Shown here: positions 51,006 to 59,744 of the stretch, piece by piece
Layout of the letters: every line of letters starts with the position of its first letter
How positions within the stretch are numbered: position 1 is the stretch's first letter
DNA from: Chitinophagales bacterium
GTDB taxonomy: Bacteria > Bacteroidota > Bacteroidia > Chitinophagales > Chitinophagaceae
Length of the DNA: 64,000 bases
Assembly: GCA_017303395.1 (NCBI GenBank)
Contig: JAFLBN010000017.1
Span: 1-64,000 of the forward strand
Reading direction: 5' to 3'
Program-made: the position numbers and the translations under genes
Notes under the pieces: generated by a model
Database searches by the model: none
What the model was told of the DNA's origin: nothing
What the model saw: only the letters and a program-made list of their open reading frames with translations

Positions 51006-53762
51006 TTAAATGTCGAATGCTTTGTCTATGAGTGCTTGTTGCTCTTTAGCGTGCATTTTGCTGTAACCTGTTGCACTTGCTGCACCAGCAGGACGGCTGA
51101 AGTATTTAGTCACAGCTTCTTCTTCCTGCATTTTCAGGAAGCCGAGTGCGCCCATGTTATATGGTTCTTCCTGCAGCCAAACCCATTCTGCTTTCTTGTA
51201 CTTAGCACGCAGTTCTGCCAGTTGTTTAGCAGGGAAAGGATATATCTGCTCCAGACGAACGATGGCAACATCTTGTCTGTTGTCGGCCATCTGTTTTTCG
51301 CTCAGGTCGAAGTAGACTTTACCGCTACAAAGCACTACGCGTTTTACTTTGCTTGCTGTTTTTATGCTTGCATCATCTATCACTTCCTGGAATCCACCCG
51401 TAGTAAAGTCTTCTATAGCAGAGTATGCACGTACGTGGCGCAGGTTTGCTTTAGGAGAGAAGTTGATAAGTGGTTTGCGGAAATCCCATTTCAACTGGCG
51501 GCGGAACATGTGGAACAGGTTGGCAGCCGTTGTAATGTTGGTAACGATAATATTGTTTTCAGCACACAGTTGCAGGAAGCGTTCCAGACGAGCTGAAGAG
51601 TGTTCAGGACCCTGGCCTTCGTAACCGTGAGGCAGCAGCATAACTAGACCGCTCATTTTCTGCCATTTAGTTTCTGCAGATGCTATGTACTGGTCTATGA
51701 CTGTTTGTGCACCGTTTGCGAAGTCGCCAAACTGTGCTTCCCATATAGTAAGTGCGTTCGGATTGGCGATAGAATAACCATACTCGAAGCCCAATACTGC
51801 AAACTCACTAAGCAGTGAATTGTATATCTGGAATTGAGCCTGACTGTCGCTCAGTTTGCTAAGGCGGCTGTATTCTGCATTGGTTGATTCATCGTGCAGC
51901 ACTGCATGACGGTGAGAGAACGTACCGCGCTCTACGTCCTGACCACTAAGGCGAACAGGAGTGCCATCTGTCAGCAAACTTGCATAAGCCAATAGTTCGC
52001 CTGTTGACCAGTCGAGCTGTCCTTTTTCCTGATATAGTTTTACTTTCTCTTCTATCAGTTTCTGAATCTTACGCAGCGGTTTAAAGTCTGCAGGAATATT
52101 CATCAACGCATTGAACAGTTGTTCTACGCGTTCTTTGCTGATGCCTGTTTCAGGCGATTTGTCAAAGTCTTCGAAAGTAGAGCGGCGCAGTTCTGACCAT
52201 GCTTTTTCAGGTGCCTGCATCTGGTAAGGAACAGTTTTCTGTTTTACCTCGTCAAGCCTTTGTTGCAGGTCGTCCCAGAAACGTTTTTCCATTTCCTTTG
52301 CCAGATCTTGTGCATCAGGTGTACCGTTTTTCAACAGGTACTCTGTATATACTTCGCGCGGGTTCTGATGTTTCTTAATCAGATCGTACAGTTGCGGTTG
52401 TGTAAAGCTCGGATCATCGCCCTCGTTGTGGCCATGCTTACGATAGCATACCATATCAATGAAGATATCCTGATTGAACTGCTGACGATACATAACCGCT
52501 AGTTTCGCAGCTTTTACCACTGCTTCAGGATCGTCGCCATTTACGTGCAGCACAGGAGCCTGTACCATTGATGCCACGCTTGTACAGTAGTCTGCAGAGC
52601 GAGCCTCGTCGAAGTCTGTCGTGAAGCCTATCTGGTTGTTGATAACGAAGTGTATGGTACCGCCTGTTTTGTAACCCGGTAGTTTGCTCATCTGCAACAG
52701 TTCGTAAACAACACCCTGACCTGCAACTGCACTATCGCCGTGTATCAAAATTGGCAATACTTCGTCGTATGCACTATTATAAAGAATATCTGCTTTTGCA
52801 CGCGAGAAACCTGCAACAACCGGGTCAACCACTTCAAGGTGCGAAGGATTTGGTGTCAGTTGTACATTGATTTCTTTGCCATCAGGTGTTTGGATATTGC
52901 TACGGAAACCTAGGTGGTATTTCACGTCGCCGCTACCCATGGTAGTATCAGGCGGCATATTACCTTCAAACTCAGAGAATACCTGTTCGTATGTTTTGCG
53001 CAGTGTATTTGTCAATACATTCAGGCGGCCACGGTGTGCCATACCTATTACTACTTCCTTCACGCCGCTGTTGGCAGCGCTGTTAATAATAGTATCTAAA
53101 GCAGGTATAGTGCTTTCGCCACCTTCAAGGCTGAAGCGTTTTTGGCCGATGTATTTTGTGTGCAGGAATTTCTCGAAGATTACACCTTCGTTCAGTTTTT
53201 CAAGAATGCGTTTCTTTTCAGTCAGTGTCAATTCCTGTTCCTGCATTTTTTCGTAGGCATCTTGTACCCACATGCAGGTATCGTAATTGTTGATGTATGT
53301 GTACTCTATACCAACATTGCCTGCATAGAGTTTTTTGAGGCGTGCTATGATATCGCTCAGTTTGGCTTTACCCAAACCTGCAAAAGAGCCTGCATGAAAT
53401 TCTGTATTCAGGTCAGCATCAGACAAGCCGAAGTCTGATAATGCCAGAAAAGGTTTGCGGTCTTTACGAGGACGAATAGGATTGGTTGTTGCCACCAGGT
53501 GTCCGCGCTTCCAATAGCTGCGGATGAGGCGGTAAACGCTCAATTCTTTAGATACCTGTTCGTTGCTGACAGGTGTTTTATCGATTGTGATGGTAGTAAC
53601 AGCAGCACCGCCGTTACCATTGCCTTTTGATACGGCAAAGTCGAAGCCTTCAAAAAACTTCTTCCACTCAGGGTCTACAGTTGTAGAATCTTTTACATAG
53701 TCGTTATACATAGACTCTATGTAAGAAGGGTGTGAACTCATCACGTACGAAAAATCTTTCAT
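51006..53762 (-). CDS. sucA: 2-oxoglutarate dehydrogenase E1 component
   Basis: Thiamine-diphosphate-dependent decarboxylase of the TCA-cycle complex. 918 residues, the normal length. The N-terminal E2-binding region contains SSHPSYIESMYNDYVKD. The ThDP domain contains GMAHRGRLNVLTNTLRK and LIHGDSAVAGQGVVYELLQM, and the region with INNQIGFTT follows. The C-terminal part (MLLPHGYEGQGPEHSSARLE) is conserved. No sucB follows in the window. On the minus strand, a -7-like TAACTTTG (53833-53840) lies 71 bases before the start codon. Confidence 0.97.
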   Translation of the reverse strand: MKDFSYVMSSHPSYIESMYNDYVKDSTTVDPEWKKFFEGFDFAVSKGNGNGGAAVTTITIDKTPVSNEQVSKELSVYRLIRSYWKRGHLVATTNPIRPRKDRKPFLALSDFGLSDADLNTEFHAGSFAGLGKAKLSDIIARLKKLYAGNVGIEYTYINNYDTCMWVQDAYEKMQEQELTLTEKKRILEKLNEGVIFEKFLHTKYIGQKRFSLEGGESTIPALDTIINSAANSGVKEVVIGMAHRGRLNVLTNTLRKTYEQVFSEFEGNMPPDTTMGSGDVKYHLGFRSNIQTPDGKEINVQLTPNPSHLEVVDPVVAGFSRAKADILYNSAYDEVLPILIHGDSAVAGQGVVYELLQMSKLPGYKTGGTIHFVINNQIGFTTDFDEARSADYCTSVASMVQAPVLHVNGDDPEAVVKAAKLAVMYRQQFNQDIFIDMVCYRKHGHNEGDDPSFTQPQLYDLIKKHQNPREVYTEYLLKNGTPDAQDLAKEMEKRFWDDLQQRLDEVKQKTVPYQMQAPEKAWSELRRSTFEDFDKSPETGISKERVEQLFNALMNIPADFKPLRKIQKLIEEKVKLYQEKGQLDWSTGELLAYASLLTDGTPVRLSGQDVERGTFSHRHAVLHDESTNAEYSRLSKLSDSQAQFQIYNSLLSEFAVLGFEYGYSIANPNALTIWEAQFGDFANGAQTVIDQYIASAETKWQKMSGLVMLLPHGYEGQGPEHSSARLERFLQLCAENNIIVTNITTAANLFHMFRRQLKWDFRKPLINFSPKANLRHVRAYSAIEDFTTGGFQEVIDDASIKTASKVKRVVLCSGKVYFDLSEKQMADNRQDVAIVRLEQIYPFPAKQLAELRAKYKKAEWVWLQEEPYNMGALGFLKMQEEEAVTKYFSRPAGAASATGYSKMHAKEQQALIDKAFDI

Positions 53763-53905
53763 CGTAAGAAACCTATATTTTGCTAGTGTTTTTCTAATAA
53801 AATACTCAAGAATACCTGTGACAGGAGGTTAGCAAAGTTAATAGAATTTAAGCGAGAGAAAAAGCGAATACAAGTAGCAGTTATGCTATTTTGGTATATA
53901 TGAAA

Positions 53906-53928
53906 AATGCAGGTATAAAACCTGCATT
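53906..53928 (-). terminator. Terminator after the SGNH-like gene
   Basis: AATGCAGGT (53906-53914), loop of 5, ACCTGCATT (53920-53928), followed on the minus strand by TTTTTC-like sequence. Confidence 0.65.
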
Positions 53929-53953
53929 CGGGGTATTGTAGAAGGGAGGGGGA

Positions 53954-55204
53954 TTATTTTTTGATAAATCTGATATGCTTTATTTCATCAGTTGTATTGA
54001 TTGAGATGTAATATGTTCCTGCTGTGAGTAGGCTGATATTAATTGGTGTATTGCCTGCATCAATTTTTCCTTTCATGACTACTGAACCTGAAAGTGAAGC
54101 AATGGTATAGCTGAACGGCTCGTTGTTTTTCACGTTGTTTACAACTATAAAATCGTTGGCCGGGTTGGGGCTGATGGTGATTTGCTCTTGACCGTATATA
54201 TTATCAATTCCCGTTGTTGGTTTGCAAACCAATGCAGAGCGTTGTATGCAGCCATTATTATTTGTTGCCATTACCTGATAGCAATCGCTGCTACCCGCGG
54301 TTACAGTATATGTATTGGTGGTAGTTGTCGCCATCAATGTGTTGTTCTTAAACCATTGGTATTTGGTAAAGCCGGTAGGTGCAGTAAGGGTAGTGCCTGT
54401 ATAAGTAAGTGTAGGTATAAAGCTGTTTAGCTTAGTTGGTTTTATACTGTCTGATACAGTTTCGTATGCAATTCGGCGGAGCTTTCGGGCTATTGAAGTA
54501 TCCATGCCGTTGTCAAACATTACGGTTTCTGTATTCATCCTGTAGATGCTGCTGAATATAACAGCTGCTGTTATGTAGCTACCTTCCATAGACTGGTGCG
54601 CCTCGTCGGGTCCCCAAAGATCTACAGATGGAACCTGCGTAATAGCCCTGAGCCATGCAGAACCTATCGGAGCGATTATTTCCTGTGCACTTGTATTTAG
54701 TACCTGATAGTTCTCGTAAATATTTGCTATCAGCTTTTTACCATCGCCAAGACCGGGATAGCCTGATTTCCATGCCCAACCTGAGAAAAGCAACATGCGT
54801 GAGCAAGTATTATTAGCGCGCATAGAATCTCTGATTTTGATATGCCCTGCTATTACCGGGCTTTGTGCAGGATTGGGGAAATTGCCACCGCCATCTACAA
54901 AACGTCCCTGATTGTCTTGCAGTACCACGTAATCCCAGTTATTGCTGCGTATCAGGTCGAAGACCATTGGGTTATTCATGTGAGCCATGGTACCTTGTGA
55001 TACATCGGCAACACTAATGCCGCCGGGAGTGTGTGATGCTATTACCATTGGCAGAGCTGCTGCATCTGCAAACCCTTTTACGAGCTGAGGAACATCGAAT
55101 GTGCCTGTGAAGCTATTGCCAATGAACAATACTTTAGTAGTATCGGAGGCTTGGGTAAAAATATAGGTAAAGAGAATAAACGTAGATAGTAAGAGTCTTT
55201 TCAT
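53954..55204 (-). CDS. Secreted SGNH-hydrolase-like protein with T9SS sorting domain
   Basis: 416 residues. A signal peptide (about 1-19, TQAS end) is followed by an SGNH-type block I (KVLFIGNSFTGTFDVPQLVK, Ser at the first motif) and a later GPDEAHQSMEGSYITAAVIF block with Asp/His suited to the catalytic triad. These are the features of esterase-like GDSL proteins. The C terminus (ISPNPANDFIVVNN, then GTYYISINTTDEIKHIRFIK) is a type A T9SS sorting domain, so it is exported across the outer membrane. A Cys/Thr-rich Ig-like segment (about 265-315) lies between. Substrate unknown. Confidence 0.78.
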   Translation of the reverse strand: MKRLLLSTFILFTYIFTQASDTTKVLFIGNSFTGTFDVPQLVKGFADAAALPMVIASHTPGGISVADVSQGTMAHMNNPMVFDLIRSNNWDYVVLQDNQGRFVDGGGNFPNPAQSPVIAGHIKIRDSMRANNTCSRMLLFSGWAWKSGYPGLGDGKKLIANIYENYQVLNTSAQEIIAPIGSAWLRAITQVPSVDLWGPDEAHQSMEGSYITAAVIFSSIYRMNTETVMFDNGMDTSIARKLRRIAYETVSDSIKPTKLNSFIPTLTYTGTTLTAPTGFTKYQWFKNNTLMATTTTNTYTVTAGSSDCYQVMATNNNGCIQRSALVCKPTTGIDNIYGQEQITISPNPANDFIVVNNVKNNEPFSYTIASLSGSVVMKGKIDAGNTPINISLLTAGTYYISINTTDEIKHIRFIKK

Positions 55205-55302
55205 TCAGTTTTTGTTTGAATGGAAGACGGGTTTTTAAGATGAAAAGTTAGCTTACTCCAATATGATAGACGAAAAAAACTAAAACAGTTAATAAAACAG
55301 GA

Positions 55303-57306
55303 TTAGTTTATCATCGCCCAGTTGAAGCCAAAGCGTATCATGAAATTTTGCGCAGCATAGCCCGGAGCAACGATAGTATTGCGGCTGAATAGCTGCTGCA
55401 ATTGGTCGGCCATCAGATATGCGCGGAAACGTTTTACTTTGAAATTGAAGTAATAGCTCAGCTCAGGAGTGTTTGTAGCAGTATATGTATTCTGATAATA
55501 GAAGCGATTGAAGTATGTGCTGTAACCAGCAGGGTTATATGCACTATGGTAGCGTGCTTCAAAGCCTGTAGCTGCCAGCATTGATTTTTTGAAGATGTAT
55601 TTTTCAATACCCAGCCTGTGCCTGCCGAGCAGTTGAGGAACATTGACTGGTGCTGTAGCATCTGTTTGCTGATAGGTGATTTCATTATCCAATACCCAAG
55701 CACCGAGTCTGAATTCTTTTCTCAGCCAAATCTGTGCTATGTTGAATGTATTGGCATATTGTGAGGGCAATTGCAGCGTATTGAGATAAATATAGTTGCT
55801 GATAATATAGTCTCTTGCACCAATACTAAGATTCCAGCGGTCGATAGCCCATTGTCCGTTTATCTGAGATACACTTTCCTTATTGAAAGATGTAAGAATG
55901 GTATCGTATTGGTTGTAGTATGTTGTATAGTTGTATGGTGCTGCGTTGATGTTTTGAGCTGCACCTACAGACAGGCTTCCCCATTTGCCCATATCCTTAC
56001 CAAGTAAAGCGTTAATGGCAGAAGAACCTGCCGCATTGCCCGTTATATAACTCAGCAAATGTGCTTCGTAAAACCATTTACCGGAAAGCAAGGCTTCTTT
56101 TTTGAGTGAAGCAATTATATAGTTGTGCAACTGTTTGTCTTTGCTGGTGCTGACAAGGTATGTGCTGCTGAAATTATCTGTACGAATACCGAGGCCTGCA
56201 TTGAATTGCAATTGATTTTCCTGCTTGCCAATAAAGCCATTCAGCATAAGACGGTTGTCTATAAATATCCATTCCTGACGGCTGAATATAGAGTCGGTAG
56301 ACTTGAGGCTACGCTTGAAGAACTGACTGTAACGTGCTGAGTCTGCAGCAAGGTCTTTATATAAATGCCTTTCGCCGCTTACTTCTATGCGATGTGTGAT
56401 GCTGAAACGCGGTGTAAGTGAAAGACTGAATTTTGTACTGTCTGCATTGTAAACTGTATCTGTTTTGCCCCAAGTATAGCCATGCTGCAACATTACTGAA
56501 TAGTCGCGCAGCATATTTGATACAGAGGAGCGGCGTATGTTAGCAGTATTGCCAAATGCATCGTTCTGAAAACCCACACGCACCGTACGCCTGTCGTTAT
56601 ATGCACTGCTGTCCAGTTGCTTTTCGTCAACTATACCACCGTTTTCATCCTGCTGCATTTTGTTATATACAACACCACCATACAGTTCGTAGTGCAGTTT
56701 CTTACTTTGATAATGCGTACTCAGGTACGCCATATCGTTATTAGTACGCTGTATATTATAATGGCCGGGAGCATTTATTTTACGATAGCCTACTGCAAAG
56801 TTCCAGTTGGGTTTGATGTTTTGTGTATGCATCAGCGTTGCCATCTGCTCTTGTTTACTACCCAGCTGATACCCGAAGACAGAATAGGGGCGATTGGTAT
56901 TATAATAGTTCAGGCTGTCAACATCGTATCTGTAAACATCATATACACGATAGCCAAAGCTCGGCCCTGTGCGGTCTTCGGCAGTAAAGAGCAGATTGCG
57001 TGTGGCACTACCATTATTGCCAAGGTCTCTGTAAGGAAAATTGACTAACCTGCGATGAATGGTGCTGATAGAAGAATCCTGAAGAAATACTTTGTCTGAA
57101 TGTAGCTTTCTGTAGAAAAGACGATAGCTCTCGTCCTTCCAGTCCGTAGTATTTGTTTTGCCAAACTGGGTACTGTCTTTCTTATTCTGGTCGAAAACAG
57201 AGCGTCCCTGGCCGGGAGGCTGTATCTGAGCATAGCCATTGAAATTGGTTGATGCCCAGAGGACAAAAAACAATACAACTATTCGTATATATATATGGTT
57301 CTTCAA
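55303..57306 (-). CDS. Bacteroidota putative porin
   Basis: 667 residues with an N-terminal signal (ending NGYAQ) and long barrel-like alternating strands; the C-terminal strand ends MIRFGFNWAMIN. The features (LRKEFRLGAWVLDNEITYQQ, and TYFNRFYYQNTYTATNTPEL) match the Porin_10-type family of this phylum. The start codon is TTG at 57306, supported because it is the only start that keeps the signal peptide. It lies 41 bp downstream of purine nucleoside phosphorylase on the same strand, so a role in nucleoside or base passage is plausible (inference). Confidence 0.8.
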   Translation of the reverse strand: MKNHIYIRIVVLFFVLWASTNFNGYAQIQPPGQGRSVFDQNKKDSTQFGKTNTTDWKDESYRLFYRKLHSDKVFLQDSSISTIHRRLVNFPYRDLGNNGSATRNLLFTAEDRTGPSFGYRVYDVYRYDVDSLNYYNTNRPYSVFGYQLGSKQEQMATLMHTQNIKPNWNFAVGYRKINAPGHYNIQRTNNDMAYLSTHYQSKKLHYELYGGVVYNKMQQDENGGIVDEKQLDSSAYNDRRTVRVGFQNDAFGNTANIRRSSVSNMLRDYSVMLQHGYTWGKTDTVYNADSTKFSLSLTPRFSITHRIEVSGERHLYKDLAADSARYSQFFKRSLKSTDSIFSRQEWIFIDNRLMLNGFIGKQENQLQFNAGLGIRTDNFSSTYLVSTSKDKQLHNYIIASLKKEALLSGKWFYEAHLLSYITGNAAGSSAINALLGKDMGKWGSLSVGAAQNINAAPYNYTTYYNQYDTILTSFNKESVSQINGQWAIDRWNLSIGARDYIISNYIYLNTLQLPSQYANTFNIAQIWLRKEFRLGAWVLDNEITYQQTDATAPVNVPQLLGRHRLGIEKYIFKKSMLAATGFEARYHSAYNPAGYSTYFNRFYYQNTYTATNTPELSYYFNFKVKRFRAYLMADQLQQLFSRNTIVAPGYAAQNFMIRFGFNWAMIN

Positions 57307-57347
57307 AAAGGAGCTATAAAACTTCGCAAAGATAACAGAATTAGTAC

Positions 57348-58166
57348 CTACATTTTTTGAATAATACCTGCAACCAGTGCCGCCAGTTTTGGTGCGGCTG
57401 CATTGGCAGCTGCCAGTACCTCCTCGTGCGATACTTTGTGCACAATACCCGGCACCCCTAGGTCTGTAATAATACTTGCTGCAAATACACGCATGCCGCC
57501 ATGTTTGGCAACTATGTTTTCAGGTACTGTACTCATGCCAACTGCATCGCCGCCTATTACATGCAGCCATTTATATTCTGCAGGCGTCTCGAAGGTAGGG
57601 CCCTGCAGGCCTATATAAGTACCTTCTTTTACATCCAGCTTTTGAGACGTGGCCACTTCTTTAGCAATTTCGAGCAGTTTATGGTCGTAAGGTTCGCTCA
57701 TGTCGGGGAAGCGCGTGCCGAGGCGTTCGTCATTTGGCCCACGAAGCGGGTGCTCAGGAAATAGGTTGATATGGTCGTTAATGAGCATAATGTCGCCCAC
57801 TTTGAAAGACGCATTCATGCCACCTGCAGCATTGCTGAGAAATAAGGTTTCAACGCCCAATGCTTTCATTACACGTACAGGAAAAGTAACATCTTCCATT
57901 GTGTAGCCTTCATAATAATGGAAACGACCTGCCATCATAACAACTTCTTTGCCACCCAGTGTGCCAAACAGCATATTGCCTGCATGCCCTTCTACAGTGC
58001 TTTGTGGAAAGTCAGGAATATCTTTATAAGAAATCTCTTTTGTTACCTGCATAGCATCTACAAGCCCACCGAGGCCACTGCCCAGAATGATGCCAATTGT
58101 AGGTTGTGCATTGGTTTGTTGCCTGATATATGATGCTGTTTGTTGTATCCTGTCGTATAAAATCAT
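57348..58166 (-). CDS. punA: Purine-nucleoside phosphorylase
   Basis: Cleaves inosine and guanosine with phosphate (trimeric type, 272 residues). Phosphate-binding GIILGSGLGGLVDAM, then VEGHAGNMLFGTLGGKEVVM, LFLSNAAGGMNASFKVGDIM and VGMSTVPENIVAKHGGMRVF are the family motifs; the purine-site Glu is in GPTFETPAEYKWL. The putative porin follows on the same strand. Confidence 0.95.
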   Translation of the reverse strand: MILYDRIQQTASYIRQQTNAQPTIGIILGSGLGGLVDAMQVTKEISYKDIPDFPQSTVEGHAGNMLFGTLGGKEVVMMAGRFHYYEGYTMEDVTFPVRVMKALGVETLFLSNAAGGMNASFKVGDIMLINDHINLFPEHPLRGPNDERLGTRFPDMSEPYDHKLLEIAKEVATSQKLDVKEGTYIGLQGPTFETPAEYKWLHVIGGDAVGMSTVPENIVAKHGGMRVFAASIITDLGVPGIVHKVSHEEVLAAANAAAPKLAALVAGIIQKM

Positions 58167-58246
58167 AACGGTAAAGGTAATAACTACTTGCTATTTGCTT
58201 TAATTCTATGATAATACTTGAGTAATGCATATATGTTTTATTGTTT

Positions 58247-58254
58247 TATATTTG
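58247..58254 (+). promoter_or_regulatory. -7 box of the tandem-repeat T9SS gene
   Basis: TATATTTG matches TAnnTTTG, 20 bases before the ATG. No -33 at the right distance was recognised. Confidence 0.45.
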
Positions 58255-58274
58255 TGACTTAAACCGAATATAAT

Positions 58275-59699
58275 ATGAAACAACTTCTGCCCCTGCTGTT
58301 GTTGAGCAGTGTATTCATTACCAAAGTATTGGCACAAAAAACTACTGCAACCGGTTCAAGAATGACAAGTGCATCTTATTACGAACACGATGGTGCAAAG
58401 TTTGTACCATCAGACAGTACGAGATATATTTATTCAGGTGACAGAGGAGGGGATGCGCTCGTTACCCCGAAGTCTGATACTACTGTATACATGACTTACA
58501 GTACGGCTACAATGACTTGGGGGAATAAGAACCTGTTATTGCAGACGTTTGACGCCAAAAGTAATATGCTCTCATATATTGTGCGTACGTGGGATAATGC
58601 AACAAGTAGCTGGAAGAACTCTTCAGGTAACTATTATACCTATACAACCGTTGCAGGAAAAGATTTGCAGGAAACAGCAATAAGTCAAAACTGGGATAAT
58701 GCTACGAGTAGTTGGAAGAATTCGGTCAAATACGTCTTCTCTTATAATGCAGACAGAGAGATAGATACCGTGTTTTTGCAAACTTGGGATGTAGCGTCAA
58801 CAGCTTGGAAAAACTCGAAGATGGCAGAGTATGTGTACAATAGTTCTGACAAAACATTGACCGAGATTATTGAATACAACTGGAATTCGGGTGCGAGTAA
58901 GTGGGATAAATACAGGCGTAATTTTCATCAGTATGATGCCAATCTGAATATGGTGTTTAAAACACAAGAAAATTGGAATAGCGGAACGTCTGCTTGGGTA
59001 TATGTAAAAAGAGACCTTTATACATATGATATCAATAAGAACAAAAAATCTTACACAATACAAAACTGGAATGCAGGTACTACATCTTGGGATAATAGCG
59101 ATAAAAAATTATATACTTACAACACATCTAACATTCTGATATCTGAATCATCCCAATATTGGGATGGTGCTACCTCTGCTTTTACCAACAGTAATAAATC
59201 AGATTATAGCCTTGATGGAGCCAATAATGTAACGATGGAATTATATTCTACCTGGGATAAACCAAGCATCAGTTGGAAACAATACTTGCGTACGCAGTAT
59301 GCATATAATAGTTATAATCAACGTACATCTGCAATACGAGACAGATGGAATTCCGGTGGGTTCTGGGAATACACCGTTAACGACTATAAAAGGAACTATT
59401 ATTATGAAGAATATACACTCGGCGTAAAAGAAGTAGCCATAGCATCTGTCGGTAATCTTAACGTCTATCCTAATCCTGCCAGTACTGTAGTAAACATCAA
59501 TATGCAATGGGCAAAACCACAGGCGTTTGAAGTGTTAATAACCAATAATATGGGGCAGTTAGTGTATCGTATGGCTGAGCATGCGCAAGCATCGTACACA
59601 CGTTCTATTCCTATTTCGGAATTACAGAATGGTGTATATCATATTGTGCTGAAAGGAGAGGCAGATAAAATTACAAAGACGATATTGATACAGAAGTAA
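58275..59699 (+). CDS. T9SS-exported protein with tandem Trp-rich repeats
   Basis: 474 residues. A signal peptide (about 1-20, ending VLAQ) precedes about nine repeats of 38-45 residues, each with a W-D/N-x-A/G-T/S-x-W core: TWDNATSSWKNS, NWDNATSSWKNS, TWDVASTAWKNS, NWNSGASKWDKY, NWNSGTSAWVYV, NWNAGTTSWDNS, YWDGATSAFTNS, TWDKPSISWKQY, RWNSGGFWEY. Each ends in a Y-x-Y strand. The C terminus (LNVYPNPASTVVNINM, ending KITKTILIQK) is a T9SS type A sorting domain. Probably a surface adhesin or binding protein; no ligand can be named. Confidence 0.82.
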   Translation: MKQLLPLLLLSSVFITKVLAQKTTATGSRMTSASYYEHDGAKFVPSDSTRYIYSGDRGGDALVTPKSDTTVYMTYSTATMTWGNKNLLLQTFDAKSNMLSYIVRTWDNATSSWKNSSGNYYTYTTVAGKDLQETAISQNWDNATSSWKNSVKYVFSYNADREIDTVFLQTWDVASTAWKNSKMAEYVYNSSDKTLTEIIEYNWNSGASKWDKYRRNFHQYDANLNMVFKTQENWNSGTSAWVYVKRDLYTYDINKNKKSYTIQNWNAGTTSWDNSDKKLYTYNTSNILISESSQYWDGATSAFTNSNKSDYSLDGANNVTMELYSTWDKPSISWKQYLRTQYAYNSYNQRTSAIRDRWNSGGFWEYTVNDYKRNYYYEEYTLGVKEVAIASVGNLNVYPNPASTVVNINMQWAKPQAFEVLITNNMGQLVYRMAEHAQASYTRSIPISELQNGVYHIVLKGEADKITKTILIQK

Positions 59700-59716
59700 T
59701 AAGATACAAGCATAAA

Positions 59717-59741
59717 AAAGGGGGGCAATTGCCACCCCTTT
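59717..59741. terminator. Bidirectional terminator between convergent genes
   Basis: AAAGGGG (59717-59723), an inner palindrome GGCAATTGCC, and CCCCTTT (59735-59741). It separates the T9SS gene (plus) from the TMTC-like gene (minus) and has A/T runs on both sides. Confidence 0.75.
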
Positions 59742-59744
59742 AAA

